From assembly GCA_963576785.1 (NCBI GenBank), contig OY756142.1:1240001-1304000 (forward strand): a stretch of 64,000 bases of DNA, written 5' to 3'. The translations under genes were made by a program, and so were the position numbers. The notes beneath the pieces were generated by a model that did no database searches, was not told where the DNA came from, and saw nothing but the letters and a program-made list of their open reading frames with translations. Shown here piece after piece: positions 11,262 to 23,852 of the stretch. The DNA comes from Chlorophyllum brunneum. Its lineage: Eukaryota; Basidiomycota; Agaricomycetes; Agaricales; Agaricaceae. Each line of letters starts with the position of its first letter. Within the stretch, counting starts at the first letter, position 1.

Positions 11262-12941
11262 ATGGCTTCACGCCAGCCCATGCCATCGGACATGCCACAG
11301 CAACCGATGGATGACGACGAGCAGGTCAGTGTACCTGGTGAGCCCGATGAAGTCATGGAGGAACCCGAGGAGCAGGAAGATGGCTACAGTACGTCAATCT
11401 CTCGCTTTACTTGATTCCTCGCTTGCGTTCTCTTGCCTCATTGCATCCATTTCTTTTCTTCTCTCGTCTCGCTCGTTTTTCGTGCCATCGGAGCTAACTA
11501 TGACTGGTTCAACAGCGTCCTCCACCCCAACGTCGACACTGACATGGATTAGTTGGTTCTGTTCTCTACCTGGTCATGAGTATTTTTGCGAAGTTACCGA
11601 GGAGTTCATCGAGGACGATTTTAATTTGACTGGCCTCAACAATATGGTGCCCTTTTGGAAAGAGGCGATGGAGATGGTGCTGGATGTCGAACCAGGTGTG
11701 GGTTCTTTCTCCTCTTCCTCTTCACAATGGTTCTGCGCGTGTAATGACCTCCCCACGGCTCTTTCAGATGACGATAACTCGAAAATCCCGGATGTCTCTA
11801 TCGTGGAGTCGTCGGCAGAAATGCTGTATGGCCTGGTGCATCAGCGTTTCATTCTTACTCGGGCTGGTCTCCAAGCGATGGCAAGTTGGTTTGATGTGGC
11901 ACCATCTTGACAATTCTCATGATTTACACAGCTTGAAAAGTACGATGGTGGTGTTTTTGGTATCTGTCCGCGCGTTTACTGCATGAGCACTAGCGTTGTG
12001 CCCTGTGGTCGTTCGGACATTCCAGGGCTCGACACTGTCAAATTGTTCTGTCCAAATTGCAACGATCTTTATGTTCCTCCAAGCAGTCGTTTTCAAGGGG
12101 TAGATGGTACGTTACTACTCCCACCTCTCCACCTCGTGGCGTCCTTCTCAACTGATGACCGAATTTCTAATCTTCTTCTGAATTCAGGTGCGTTCTTTGG
12201 AACAACTTTCCCGCATCTGTTTTTCCAGACGTATCGTGAACTGGCACCTGCACCATTTTGGCGCCCTCCACAGGTGGGCGAAGCCCAGCCTTCTCCCCGT
12301 AGCTCGCAAGGAAGTAACCCACGAAGTTCTCCCTTTGTTAACCCAAACCCCAACGGCGGCCAGAAGCGCGCAGCTGGGTATGTATACGTGCCGCGAATCT
12401 ATGGCTTCAAAGTGAGCGAGAGAGCGAAGAGTGGACCCCGGATGCAATGGTTGAGGTTGAGGCCCGAGGATCCGGAGGATCTGGATGCTGTTGACTGGAG
12501 AGGAAGGTGGATTGACGATGAAGATGAGGGATATGATGATGATGATCTAGAAGATGTTGGGGAGAGGCCCATGGAGCAGTTTGATCCGGTATGTTTTATC
12601 TATGGACAAACGTTGTGAGTGGCCTGGGATGGTGACGCTCCGCCTAGGACGCAATGGACGGGGAGGATGATGACGAGGAAGAGGAGGAGGAGGAGGAAGA
12701 AGCAGGCAGCACCCGAGGTCAGGGGCAGCAACACTCCTTGATGCTGCCTTCGCCAACTGCAAGTTCTGCGCGGACATCTCCAACCTCGCTTGGTGTGCCG
12801 TACACGCCTCAGGAGAAGAGTCCTATCTCTCCGGCGCAATACACGGCGTCACCTGTTTATTCGAATGATGGCGGAAGTCGGTTGCGGGTTGTTCGCCAGT
12901 GGATTCCAAGGCCAGAGGCTTGGGCAGGCGCGACCCACTGA
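11262..12941 (+). CDS. CKB1: Casein kinase II regulatory (beta) subunit
   Basis: Six exons (11262-11388, 11516-11695, 11768-11880, 11932-12106, 12188-12588, 12648-12941) give 429 residues. The core is classic CK2-beta: WISWFC, then HEYFCEV with the acidic loop, FNLTGLNN, and the zinc-binding pairs CPRVYC and CPNC, ending in FGTTFPHLFF and VPRIYGFKV. CK2-beta dimerises and tethers two catalytic alpha subunits. Two additions stand out: a Ser/Asn-rich insert before the VPRIYGF strand and a long C-terminal tail with an Asp/Glu run (about 12654-12705). Intron 3 (11881-11931) begins with GC rather than GT; conservation of LQAM/LEKYDGG across the junction leaves little doubt about that splice. Confidence 0.95.
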
Positions 12942-13196
12942 TCTTGACAAAGGCATATTTTCTTTCTTACTTTGTTTCCCTCCCTATCTTGCAGTGTGCC
13001 ACTATATTCTCCTTTTTTGGGCAATCTTGGAACGATAAAGATATACTGCTGATAAGATAATCATCGAGCATCTGTGAGAATATCTGTCAGCAGCTATACA
13101 GAACATCAGCCACCGTTTTGAAGCACACGTGATCCACAAACACGCACTTGCACACTCTACTCGACGCACTCCACGACCCCTCAAGACTTCAAAAAA

Positions 13197-13692
13197 ATGG
13201 CTCGCAGCAGTGAGTGCTCTGTTAGGCGCAGTATACCGAAATTCTGACGGCGGATTTCTACATTGCTACTTGTTTGCGAACGCCGATTCAATTGACTCGT
13301 CAGATCTCCGTTACGGACTGAACAAGGGCCATCCCACAACACCCATTGACAAAGCCGCGCGCCCCAGCCACCGCAAGGGAGTGCAGTCCACCAAGACCAA
13401 GTTTGTGCGGTCTGTGATTCGGGAGGTTGCAGGATTCTCGGCATACGAACGTCGTGTGCTGGAATTGCTGAGAAATTCCAAGGTGCTTACTGCGAGGCAT
13501 GGGATGCGCGGCGGCTGATATGCGTTTGCAGGATAAGAAAGCCAGGAAGCTGACCAAGAAGAGGGTATGTACTGCACGGCGACTGCTACTACGATAAGCT
13601 CACAGGCGGCACAGCTTGGTACTCTTCTCCGCTCCAAACGCAAGCTGGAGGAGCTGTCGAATGTTATCCAGGAGAGCAGGAGGGCGCACTAA
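13197..13692 (+). CDS. RPL36: 60S ribosomal protein eL36
   Basis: Four exons (13197-13209, 13304-13482, 13532-13564, 13606-13692) encode 103 residues, the usual size of eL36. The core YGLNKGH, HRKGVQSTKTKFVRSVIREV and FSAYERRVLELL, followed by the basic KDKKARKLTKKR helix, is unmistakable. It is a structural protein of the large cytoplasmic ribosomal subunit. The first exon carries only four codons plus one base, so the intron sits right after the start, as is common in fungal ribosomal protein genes. A poly-A run precedes the ATG. Confidence 0.96.
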
Positions 13693-13906
13693 AGGGGAAC
13701 TGAGACATGTGGTTGTATGCTGTTTGACTATTGAGACATGAGATGCTTCTGCTGCAGACCTGGGTAGTCTATATGTATCTGCTCAGAAATATGTGTGTGG
13801 GAATGAGCAAGTGGGCTGATGCTGGGAGCGGCATTAGTCATTGCTGCTGACTGTGCGTGTTTGATGTTGCCCTCCGTCGGCTACCGGGTTCCTTTCTTTT
13901 ATTCCA

Positions 13907-15391
13907 ATGCCTCTCCTCTCGCCCTCCTCCCTCAGCCCCCACCACTCCCTCGGCCGTCGTCGCTCCTCTTCCTGTCTCGCCTCCGAGCCCTCCTCCCCCA
14001 CTCTCCCCCACCAGCCTGCGCCCGCAGCTCCCTCGCCGCAGCCCATGATCGTCGTCGTGGCCTCCCGCATCCTCCAGTGGCTCCATCTCCAGCCTGAACA
14101 CACCCTTTCCTGGTCAATTCCCTCAACTCCCCGGTCAAGCACGGAGGACCTTGTTCTTCCTCTCTCAGCCTCGTCTCAAAAAACGACTTTTGGCAATGTG
14201 ACCAGTGAAAAGCCACCTCCGCACGTCCATCACTTCCCCCCGGTATGTGACTTTTCGTTCAACAGCGTCTTCCCCTCGCCCATTTTCCAACTCCCAGGTG
14301 CATGCTCCGATTGTCTTGGTGATATGTCTACTCCCAATATCAACCGCTCTTGTGTTCTACTGCATGTCAACCCTTCCCATTTCCCTCTCGTGGCCCCGAA
14401 CTGTTGAGGATGTCGCTCAGCTCGGACGTGAATTGACTGCATATACCCAGTCAGGCACTTGGCCACTGCTTCATGTCATGGGTGTGATGGCCATTTCTGC
14501 CGTTTGGAAACATGCGTGGTCAATCCCGGGCAGCGTTATCTGGGTGCGTGTGCTTCCTCACAGGACCCTATTCCGTTCTGAATACCTTCCTCATCAAGAA
14601 CGTGTTGGCTGGAGCCCTGTTCTCACCCGCCCTTGCAACACTTTTCCTCACCGTACTCACCACCATTGGCTCCGCGTGTGCCACACTCCTCGCAACCCCT
14701 CTCGCCCCATTTCTGACGTACCTCTTCCCTCGTGCCCTCGATATGACGCGGGCTGCCCTTCGTGGGGATGCCGAGCTCGATCAGGATCCTCTTTCTACCG
14801 AAACATCAAAAAACAAGTCGTCTGCATGGGTTCGCCTGTCTGTCTTGCGACTAATTGGTGTCGTGCCCTGGTCAGGCATTAACATTGCTTGTGGGGTATG
14901 TGGGGTTGCCCTGGGTGACTGTATGTTGGGTACATTCATTGGATGCCTTCCTTGGACCGCCGTCACGTGCCAGGTAAGTGCGAGACCCGCGTCGACACGG
15001 AGTCGCTATTTATAGACCGCGTCGCACGATCTGACTTTGCTTCTGACATCAGATTGGCGACATCCTGCAAACCGTTGTATCCGCGCCTTCGGCTCCAGAA
15101 TCAATTTCTTCCATCCTCATGTCTCCCCACATCATTCTCAAACTCATCTTCCTCTCCTTCCTTTCCCTCGCCCCCATTCTCGGTCGTGACCGCCTGCGCA
15201 CCATGATTCACCCATCCGCCCTACGTCATTCACCTGACGACGAGCGTTCTCCTCGACGGAAGAATTGGGTACGAGATTGGCGCACCAAGATCCGCATGGC
15301 GTCTAAGACTCGGTCACGCGACCGGGATACTTCAACCGAACTGAACGTTCTCATCCAAGAGAAGCGTGCCCTGGAACAGTTGCCCTCGTGA
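13907..15391 (+). CDS. VTT-domain (TVP38/TMEM64-like) membrane protein
   Basis: Four exons (13907-14242, 14298-14543, 14599-14973, 15053-15391) give 431 residues. The first about 110 residues are Ser/Pro-rich. Then come a membrane helix (IVLVICLLPISTALVFY), the segment IPGSVIWNVLAGALFSPALA, and the GVVPWSGINIACG...FIGCLPW stretch that marks VTT (SNARE-associated Golgi/DedA) proteins, with a last helix near residue 370. The C-terminus is basic and cytosolic. Relatives act as lipid scramblase-like proteins of the Golgi or ER. The frame between 14544 and 14598 is also open, but removing it restores the conserved motif, so I call an intron. Assignment to one named yeast gene is not safe. Confidence 0.68.
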
Positions 15392-16129
15392 TATGTTCCT
15401 GTTGTTGGAATTCGGTCTTCCACCAACTTTGGGCTTGATGAATTATCATTTGCTATCTTATATCTTCTCACACCATCTGACGACTCTTGCGCAACCGTCT
15501 ACCTGGATATCCAATGCACCCATTCTCCAGTGACGTTTTCCGGCACACATCCGACTCCTTTATTCGACATTCTTCATAATGACCTTTCATGATCATGGCC
15601 TGTCCCACTATTGACTAACCACAAACCCCAAATCATTCACATGACACGATATGTGCTACCCATCCTCTTTGAGGACCTGCGCTATTGTCATCCCTCTTCC
15701 CTGTATCTAATAATTTGCATATTTCATTTTGCGCTCTCCCCATGTTAATCATGTTGGTTACATATATCATGTGACACAGCGGTCTGGGTCTCCATGAATT
15801 AGACCTTCACATTTCTCCTTTCGATGCTCGGCATACTGTACATAGGAGTATTACTAGTTTTCTTCCGCTGCAATAAATGAGGCTGTATGCGGTATACCCC
15901 AAACAAAGAACAGTGGAGGCAGTGTAAACCTTCAAAATTCTGTTATAGTCAACAGAAAAATACGTGTAATCCAATCCAACATATGGGTATGTTGTTCAAA
16001 TTAGCATCTAGGAAATAACTTAGGGTATGATAAAGGTGATGGATTGATGGAGATATTAGAAGTCATTTTAAACCCCAAGTCTGCGGGGAGAAATAAACAC
16101 GTGATGCAGCGAGCGACATTACATAACAC
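15392..16129. other. Convergent intergenic region, no gene seen
   Basis: AT-rich 738-bp spacer between two converging genes. It presumably contains both 3' untranslated regions. No long frame or repeat was noticed. Confidence 0.55.
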
Positions 16130-18537
16130 TCACTTTCGTTTGCTGTGTTCATATACAACATAGGATATTGACACAGCAGGAACAACCTGATCGAAAACTC
16201 GGTTAGCACTCAATGGATACATACTTATGAAATAAGCGAGAACGGGTATACCAATTGCCCGGCCACCAAGCCAAGACCAAATGAAGGAAGCCTAAACAGA
16301 AGTGACTCACCTTTGCCAGCGTGGGGAACAACCCTCGGTAGAACCCCCTCCACCCATCCCTCTCCCATGTTTTCACCGTCACATCCCAAACTCCAGTGTA
16401 CCTTTGTGGGTGACCTGACGAGCCCGACGCCTGCAACCTCGTGCGTACGAGGTTGAGGGGATACACGCTCGTTGCACCAACACTGCCCGATATGCTACCA
16501 AAGGCGAGGAGAGCCATGACCCCCGGCTCCTCCTTGCCTGTAGACTGAACATAAGCCAACTTAAGGGCTTCAAACGTGCTCATGTCGATCGCGGAGTATC
16601 TGAAAACACACAACGATTCAGTTCTGAGTTGATGGGGCTGTGGTAAGGACACATACGGGAAGACTCCCACCAGGCCAACCTTAGGTAGTGAGGATTCATT
16701 ATGACGTGTGTGTAATGACAATGATGCCCAAGCTTACTGCTAAACCGCGGTAGTATGCACGGAGACCACCCATCGAGGAAAGATGTCGCATTGCCTGGAG
16801 AAACGTTCTCCTTCCACCTGTGTTGCTCATCATTTGCGTCTATATTTAGAGCTCTATTAGACTCCATATCTTCTCCAAGACAATGAAGTTGGTTACTTTG
16901 AGAGTCTCTAACGGGTATATGCCTTTAGGCGTGACCGTGAGGCGTGTCGTTATGAGAAAGAGGGTAAGTTACTCACTTAATTGACTGGTAATTCCTCCAA
17001 TCCCACCAGAAAGAAAGCGGCTCACGCTACTTATTTCCCTCGGATCATCGACATGATCCCAATACTTGGCAAACGCACGTTTCTGAAACACAATAATCAG
17101 CCTCCGTGGCAAAAGAGGCTAAGCCGGAGACACTAGACTTGCCGCTGATTCGTAGGTAAAGAACTTGATCGCAGATTCTGGGAATATCTTTGCCACGGAT
17201 AGCCCATTACCCGTCCAAAACGCCAAAATGCCTCCTTCCGAGTATATACGACCAACAGCACCAGCTATGATCCTAACACCACCCATGCTGCCTGCCTTTC
17301 CCAATGCTGGTACGCCACCTAGATCAGGCGGGCGCGTAATCAAAAATACTTTCAGACGATCGAACGGTGCCGTGCATGTCCGTGAAACTGATCGATACTT
17401 CAATCTCAGGGCAATGGATAATACTGACTAGGTACGTACCTGCACCTGCAATTCCTCCGGCAAGAAGAAATCGTATGGATGTATGGCGCTCAAGAAAACC
17501 TTGGTGATCCTCTTCATCCTCATCATCTAGATACTCTATTGCACTATCTCTGTCGGACTGGGTTGAGGAAGAAAGTTGCTGAGATCCAGAGGCCGATAGA
17601 TTAGTGGCAGTGGTGTTGGTATGCTTGTGCAACATAGAATATGGGGGTTTGTCTTCCGCGCTGAGGCTAACGTCACCTGATAAAGGTGAGTATAGAAATG
17701 ATGTGGGCGAAAAGTGCTCACTAACCTTCCATTGTAACCCGAGCAGGCCCCCTACCGTCATCCCCCATGAACCGTGTAACTTCATAGTATCTATAAATTT
17801 CCTCTGGAGAGGCTTTGCGAGGTAAAAGAAGTAAGAAATCTCGGAACTCGGCAAAAGTTATGTGGCGCGAATGGGGTGACACGGCTAGAGACGACATGAA
17901 TTCAGTAAATGCGCCCTGTGATACGTGGATTCCTGAGCAGAGGATGCAATTAGACGGGTCGGTTTTCAATGACCACTATCATAAAAACGCACCGGACTTC
18001 TTCAGGGCCGAGCAGAGCTCATCTGCGTCTAGCTGACCATTACGGTCCAGATCCAGCTCATGGAAAATATGCCAGAGTTCTGAAGTAGGCGAAGTCGATA
18101 AGGTTCTTTTCGCAAATAACATGGGAAAACCCACCAGCTTCCTTCGCCTTTGCATACTCCCTGAATGCTTCCCAACCAACCCTTTGCGCATTTACTCTAT
18201 CTTTCGAGCCCTTACAAAGCACCAACAACTCGTCGTCATACATGGCCCGAAGGAACTCGGCTTTCTCGTAGGTCAAACCATCTGGCCCCAGCGGCCTGGG
18301 TGTTCTGTCATCAGAAGGATGGGGTTTTGGTTGTGGTAGAGGAGGGAGACGATTCCAAAGAGCCAAGAGACGGTGTTTCCTGTTCTCTCGCCCTTCTGCC
18401 TTTCGGAAGTCCTCCAGGGATTGGAGCCGAGACGCGGGTTTGTGGGATGGTAGTGACTGGGCGGGCTGTGGGGGAAGTGCTGGGCCGAGGGAAGGTTGGG
18501 GTGGGGGGGCATCCGTGGAGTCTATGGCGGACGACAT
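16130..18537 (-). CDS. EF-hand calcium-regulated mitochondrial carrier (SAL1/SCaMC type)
   Basis: Eleven exons (18537-18135, 18079-17993, 17932-17726, 17676-17440, 17387-17143, 17082-16977, 16922-16897, 16839-16738, 16679-16657, 16599-16311, 16186-16130) give 593 residues. The N-terminal half holds EF-hands; one loop is canonical (DLDRNGQLDADE). The C-terminal half is a six-helix mitochondrial carrier with the three signature repeats: APFDRLK, IYPLETLK and VYPLNLVRTR. The third has Asn in place of the acidic residue, a variation tolerated in ATP-Mg/Pi carriers. Such carriers exchange ATP-Mg for phosphate across the inner membrane when cytosolic calcium rises. The acidic linker LDDEDEEDH precedes helix 1. 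Intron 5 (17083-17142) seems to start with GC. Confidence 0.9.
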
Positions 18538-18879
18538 GGAGAGATGGAGGTGGTGTGGGAGAGAGAGCGCTGCTCTCAGACTTGCATCTCTGGAGGCAGT
18601 GGGAGTGCTGGCCTGCCATCGCCCTTTCAGAGCCTCGGCACTTGTTTGCTGCTGCTTGGCCAACCACTATATATTAGAGGCAGCATCCTCGTAGAACGTG
18701 CATTTTAAACGACAAAGCCAACATCCCCATCCTGTCCCAGAAAGACAACTCGACAAACGCGACCTCTTGTCCTCTCATTTCACTATCCTTAATGTCCCTA
18801 TGAGCTCCTACAAACGTCATCCCCCCCGACCACCCCATCGACCTCTCAGAGGCCCCAAACGACAACTGCGTTCTCTCTG
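18538..18879. other. Intergenic, same-strand spacer
   Basis: Upstream region of the mitochondrial carrier gene and downstream region of the reverse-strand gene at 18880-19689. A reverse frame (19009-18674) is open here, but I could not connect it to a gene by a credible splice. Confidence 0.4.
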
Positions 18880-19689
18880 TCATGCATGAAGGACTGGTTC
18901 CGAGGGACTCGGCATGAACAACCCTCGATGCCCGGGGACCATAGAACTGGTGCCTCTCGCAGTAGACCTCCTGTGCACAACCTCCATCGTATGGGGTGTA
19001 GGTCGACACTCTTGTACGATCCTGATCCTTGGAGAGAATCGCCGTCGCGTAACCTTTGCTATACCGCCGACCCTCGGTTTGTCTTGGGGGCGTCGGAGGC
19101 CGATAAGGCTGTCAAACTCAAAAATTAGCCCATGCTTCTTTCCTATCAAACTTGTCCACCCGCCTGGTTTAGAGCGTAGGTCTGGCGACTTCGTTGGCTG
19201 GGGGACCGATGGACCGACTTGGAACCGCAGGAAACGGTAGTGTTCCCAGAACCAGAGCAGTAGCTCAGCGCGCTGAGCGCCCCTGTAGACGAGTTGTGAG
19301 CCTTGCAGTTCATTGAGAAATCAGCGTCGGTATGGTGGTAAAGACGCAATTGCCTACGTTGGATGACTGTCGTGTCGCGGGCGGTGATTCGACGTTGGCT
19401 CTCCTGGATGTCACAGAGGCCTTCTTCGCAGCCGAAGGACCGGCCCCCGTTGTAGGTATCGTTGGTAATGGCTTTTCCCTGACAGGAGAATCGCCGTGCT
19501 ATCCCCCACACAAAGAATAACTATTAGCAGGGGCCCGTGAAGAACTGGATATATGATTACCTGACACGCTTGATCCCTCTCGTTGGCCATTAGAAAGGAT
19601 GGGTATATAGGATCCATGGCTGGTGACGTCGGAGGGGAAGGAATATAAACAGGGGCAGGCTTGCGATAGCTCATGTTATGGCGGGCCAT
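18880..19689 (-). CDS. Hypothetical basidiomycete protein, about 220 aa
   Basis: Proposed exons 19689-19561, 19498-19358 and 19272-18880 (phase 0 at both junctions; acceptors TAG and CAG) give 220 residues. Exon 1 starts MARHNMSYRKPAPVYIPSPP, exon 2 is disordered with EKPLPTIP, and exon 3 begins with the aromatic stretch LLLWFWEHYRFLRFQVGP, which looks like a folded helix. I do not recognise the family. The last acceptor is weak, and an alternative in another frame cannot be ruled out; the 3' end may therefore differ. Confidence 0.45.
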
Positions 19690-21192
19690 GTTATCGACAA
19701 CAGTAGAACAAATAAGAAATGCCAGAAGCGATCTCCAACGATGGACCGAAGCTTGAGGGACAAGAGGCTCAATAGCCCTAGTCAGGAGTTTTTATTCCCG
19801 TAACAAAGCTACAGTATACATGCACGCTGTGGCCACGCCTTGTCACGATCCGGTTATGCACCGTCCCTAATTGAAGGACACGCCGTGCTGTTGGGGCAGT
19901 GAGAGATCACGCAGTATTCATCCAAACAGTCCAGCAACGTTATGGTGCTGCAGTGCTCAGAGGTGGAGCCATATTGCCGAGCGCCCGATGAGACGACGAA
20001 CGCGGAGCGCCTTCAATCCACCGTGACGATGGGCATTACCCGAGCCGAGCTCAGTACAAAGAGTTCATAGACACAGGCGAAACACTGAGAAGAACCACCC
20101 GTGGACTAGTAGCAGCCTCCAGGACTCAGCACAGTCATAGCTAAGTATGCTTATGAGCCCTTTGATGGCTGTTCCTTTCCCTCGCACTAGATTGTGAAGT
20201 AGTGCGAAGTCAGCAAATGACTACTAATGAATAATGAGTCGTCGATGGATGCCTCGGAGCTCTTGTTACGCCAATTGGTCCTTCTCTTTCCAAATTTGTC
20301 GGTATACGCCACTCATCTCTTGACCCCTATCCCGTCCGGACGACCTTGGCAAATCGCCCGACAACCCTTGACTTAGGAGCACTCTGACCGCAACTGGCGT
20401 TAATGTGAACTACTTACAGCCAACCACTTTCGTACAGGGGTTTGACTGCACCATTCGCCATCTAGATGCATGAGACTCGCGAGGGTGATACTTCCCCAGT
20501 CCTGTATGCATGTGCCATTGTAAAATGCGTGAATACTGGACACTGCGACCCCGCAAGACGAAAGAGATATAAATTCTGCCAGCAAGATCGTATATGCTGC
20601 TGACCCAATAACCTTCAGCTTAGAGGCTTTGGACGTAAAGCTTCAGGCCGTAGAGCTAGCTTTAAAGTTGTTTGAACCGCACTGGGATTAATATGCGATG
20701 AGACCTGAGAATGACTCGGCACTCAGCGTGCGATGAGTTGGTATCAAGACGACTCAGACCCAGCTTTGGGTTTCCTTTCCAAAAGCTAGTTACCAAGAAC
20801 CGGCTATCAACTCAAGACGTACACATTAGGTGGCTGAGATTGAATGTTAAACAAGAGCCTTGTCCCATACCACAAATATCATTCCAGGAGTCAGAAGTAC
20901 ATAGCTCAGCAACGGTCATTAAAGTATATATTGTTCACACACCCCAACCGACAATCATGACCACGAATACATTCGCGACCATCCAGCCACTCTGGTGACA
21001 TGACAATTTGAATGGGGTACCCGCACGAATTCGCCTCTGCATTGGGCACCGACCTTGGGTCGATAATGGACCTCCGTGAGAGCCCGGGCCGTGACATCGC
21101 GAACCCGGATTATCTGATCACTATCTTTCAGAATATGAATATGAATGATCAAATGGGCAAGTCAGAAATCTTTTCTCAGATTTCCAGCAAGT
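19690..21192. other. Long intergenic region upstream of HIS4
   Basis: 1.5 kb with no supported gene. It lies between two divergent start codons (19689 on the reverse strand and 21193 on the forward strand), so it should contain both promoters. Short frames only; a TATA-like AGTATATATT is at about 20922-20931, roughly 260 bp upstream of the HIS4 start. Confidence 0.5.
20712..20756. promoter_or_regulatory. Possible Gcn4/Cpc1-type half-sites upstream of HIS4
   Basis: TGACTC at 20712-20717 and the inverse GACTCA at 20751-20756 each match six of the seven bases of TGACTCA, the site of the amino-acid-starvation activator Gcn4/Cpc1 known to control HIS4 in yeast. They lie about 440-480 bp upstream of the start codon. 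Such short matches arise by chance, so this is only suggestive. Confidence 0.25.
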
Positions 21193-23852
21193 ATGCCAGC
21201 GTTCCTGCCTCTGCTAGACAACCCAGATGGCTCGTTGCTCGGGGCCCTCAACCGTCTTGGACCTATCGTCACCCATGCCAAGCAGCCCGCCTCCTTGCCG
21301 GTCCCCGTCCATACCATCTACCTAGTCGACCAGCAGTCGTCGGTCACACCAGCCCAGGTCGCAGACTGGCTTGATGCTGGAGTAGAAAAAGTCATTATCC
21401 CACTTTCCTCGGCCATGAGCATTATCAACACAGTTCCTGCAGATCGCCTCATCCTCCTCTTGGATGTAGGAAGCGTCAGTGCAGTATCAGATAGAGTACG
21501 AAATGGCGTTTCGGGGGTGGTATTGAAGACACCTACCGTGGATACCGATCTCATATCCTCTGTATCTAACTTCTTCTCCAACTCGTCAATCTACCTCCTC
21601 CCCGACTTGCCTGTCTCTCCTTCAGTCCATACGATCCGCACCATTTCAAGAGCAGGAGCAACTCTCATCATCCCTGGTTCCGACCTCACTTTGCAGCAGA
21701 CCTCCGAAACACAGATCAACGTTGCTGATGCCTTCCTTTCAATCGTGACATCCGACAGACCTGATAATCTCTTCCCCACAGTCGTCTCCAACCAGTCCGG
21801 TCAAACCCTTGGTCTCGTCTACTCCTCAGTCGAGTCAGTACGCGAGAGCATCATATCTGGAAGGGGCGTATACCAATCTCGGAAACATGGGCTCTGGCAC
21901 AAAGGCGAAACTTCGGGCGCTACTCAGGATATTATCAGTATTCGTCTCGACTGCGATTCTGATTGTCTGGAGTATCGCGTAGTTCAGCATGGCGCGGGAT
22001 TCTGCCATCTCAATCGCCTATCGTGCTTCGGCCCTGTGGATGGATTAACTGCACTCGAAAGCACACTCAAATCTCGCTTAGAAACTGCACCGACAGGTTC
22101 CTATACCAAACGTCTGTTTGACGACCCGGAGTTGCTCCGGTCTAAAATCATCGAGGAGGCGGATGAACTTTGTTGCGCAACTGAGCCGGAAGACATCGCT
22201 TTCGAAGCAGCGGACCTCATCTACTTTGTATTGACGAAGTGCGTCCTTGCGGGGGTGAGTATCGCCGACATTGAGCACTCGCTCAACAGGAAAGCGAGGA
22301 GGATTTCTCGCCGCCCCGGTGACGCGAAGCCGCAATGGTCAACACTATCTTCCTCCTCCTCCACAGCGCCCAGAAATCATGGCCCTCCAATCGGATCAGA
22401 GGACAGCCCTATTCGCATGCGCACTTCTGATCTGTCCTTCGTGACACCGGATCAACGCGCAGAGCTTCTTCGCAGACCTGTTCTTAAATCAGGAGAAATG
22501 ATCAACAAGGTTAAGCCCATTGTCGACCAAGTTCGCAAGGAGGGAGACAAAGCTCTGCTCGAATTGACAATAAAATTTGACAAAGTTCTGCTCACATCCA
22601 CTGTAACCTTCCCACCTTTCGCCCCTGAAGCGATGCAAATCGACGAAGAAGTACGCAAAGCGATCGATATTGCTTACGCGAATATTCGCAAGTTCCATGA
22701 AGCACAGATCGATCAACACTCGCTCGTAGTCGAAACAATGCCTGGTGTTGTGTGCTCGCGTTTCGCTAGACCAATTGCTCGTGTTGGGCTTTATGTGCCT
22801 GGAGGAACTGCCATTCTTCCCTCTACTGCTTTAATGCTTGGGATTCCCGCCCAGGTCGCGGGGTGCAGGGAGATCGTATTGGCCACTCCCCCGCGCCCTG
22901 ATGGTAGCATCTCCCCTGAAGTCATGTATGTTGCCAAGTTGGTCGGTGCTACGGCAATCTTGAAGGCTGGTGGTGCGCAGGCCGTAGCCGCCATGGCGTA
23001 CGGCACGGAAACGGTACCAAAAGTTGACAAGATTTTTGGTCCGGGAAACCAATGGGTCACCGCAGCGAAGATGCTGGTACAAAACGACACCGACGCTCTC
23101 GTGTCGATCGACATGCCCGCAGGTCCATCCGAAGTTCTTGTAGGTTTATGTCTTCTCCCCATCCCATTCACCTTACTTGAAACGATCGGAGCTCATATCA
23201 AACAACTTATTGTAGGTCATCGCCGACCATACCGCAAACCCTGCCTTTGTAGCCGCGGATCTCCTGTCTCAGGCGGAGCATGGAGTCGACTCACAAGTCG
23301 TCCTGGTTGCTGTCAACCTGGCCGCGGACCATTTGGCTTTGATCGAGCAAGAGGTCGATGAACAGGCCCATGCTCTAGGGCGGGTCGAGATTTTACGCCA
23401 GTCCATATCAAAGAGTATCATTGTTAAGACTTCAAACATCGAAGAGGCAACCGCGTTCTCGAATGATTATGCTCCAGAGCATCTCATTCTCCACCTTGAA
23501 AACGCAAAGGACAAAGTAGGATCGATTGAGAATGCTGGGAGTGTCTTTGTTGGCCCTTATACCCCAGAGAGGTATTTACTCTCCCTGCTATTGCTGTAGC
23601 TCCGCGAGCTAAATTTGACTCCATAGCTGTGGCGACTACGCATCTGGCACAAACCACACCTTACCCACCAATGGTTATGCGAGGCAATTCAGTGGTGTTA
23701 ACACACAATCATACCAAAAACACATTACTTCACAAGAGATAACAGCCGGAGGCCTTCGGGTTCTGGGGCCTATCGTCGCCACCCTTGCGGACTGCGAAGG
23801 ACTTCAAGCTCACGCGAATGCTGTTCGTATTCGTCTGGGTACATCCTGCTGA
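21193..23852 (+). CDS. HIS4: Trifunctional histidine biosynthesis protein HIS4
   Basis: Three exons (21193-23139, 23216-23571, 23627-23852) give 842 residues. Domains in order are as follows. Phosphoribosyl-AMP cyclohydrolase covers about 220-310 ([40 protein letters not shown]). Phosphoribosyl-ATP pyrophosphatase covers about 315-395 ([19 protein letters not shown]). Histidinol dehydrogenase runs from about 420 to the end ([51 protein letters not shown]). It catalyses steps 2, 3 and the last two steps of histidine synthesis in the cytosol. An in-frame ATG at 21145 would add 16 residues; I prefer 21193 because the family begins near MPAFLPLL. Confidence 0.97.

Noticed and set aside
12093..12447. 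Reverse frames inside the CK2 beta gene
   Set aside because: Antisense to conserved coding sequence and with no start-codon or splice support.
18674..19009. Reverse open frame downstream of the 220-aa hypothetical gene
   Set aside because: It could be a last exon only with an acceptor lacking a matching donor; the competing frame ending at 18880 is open throughout.
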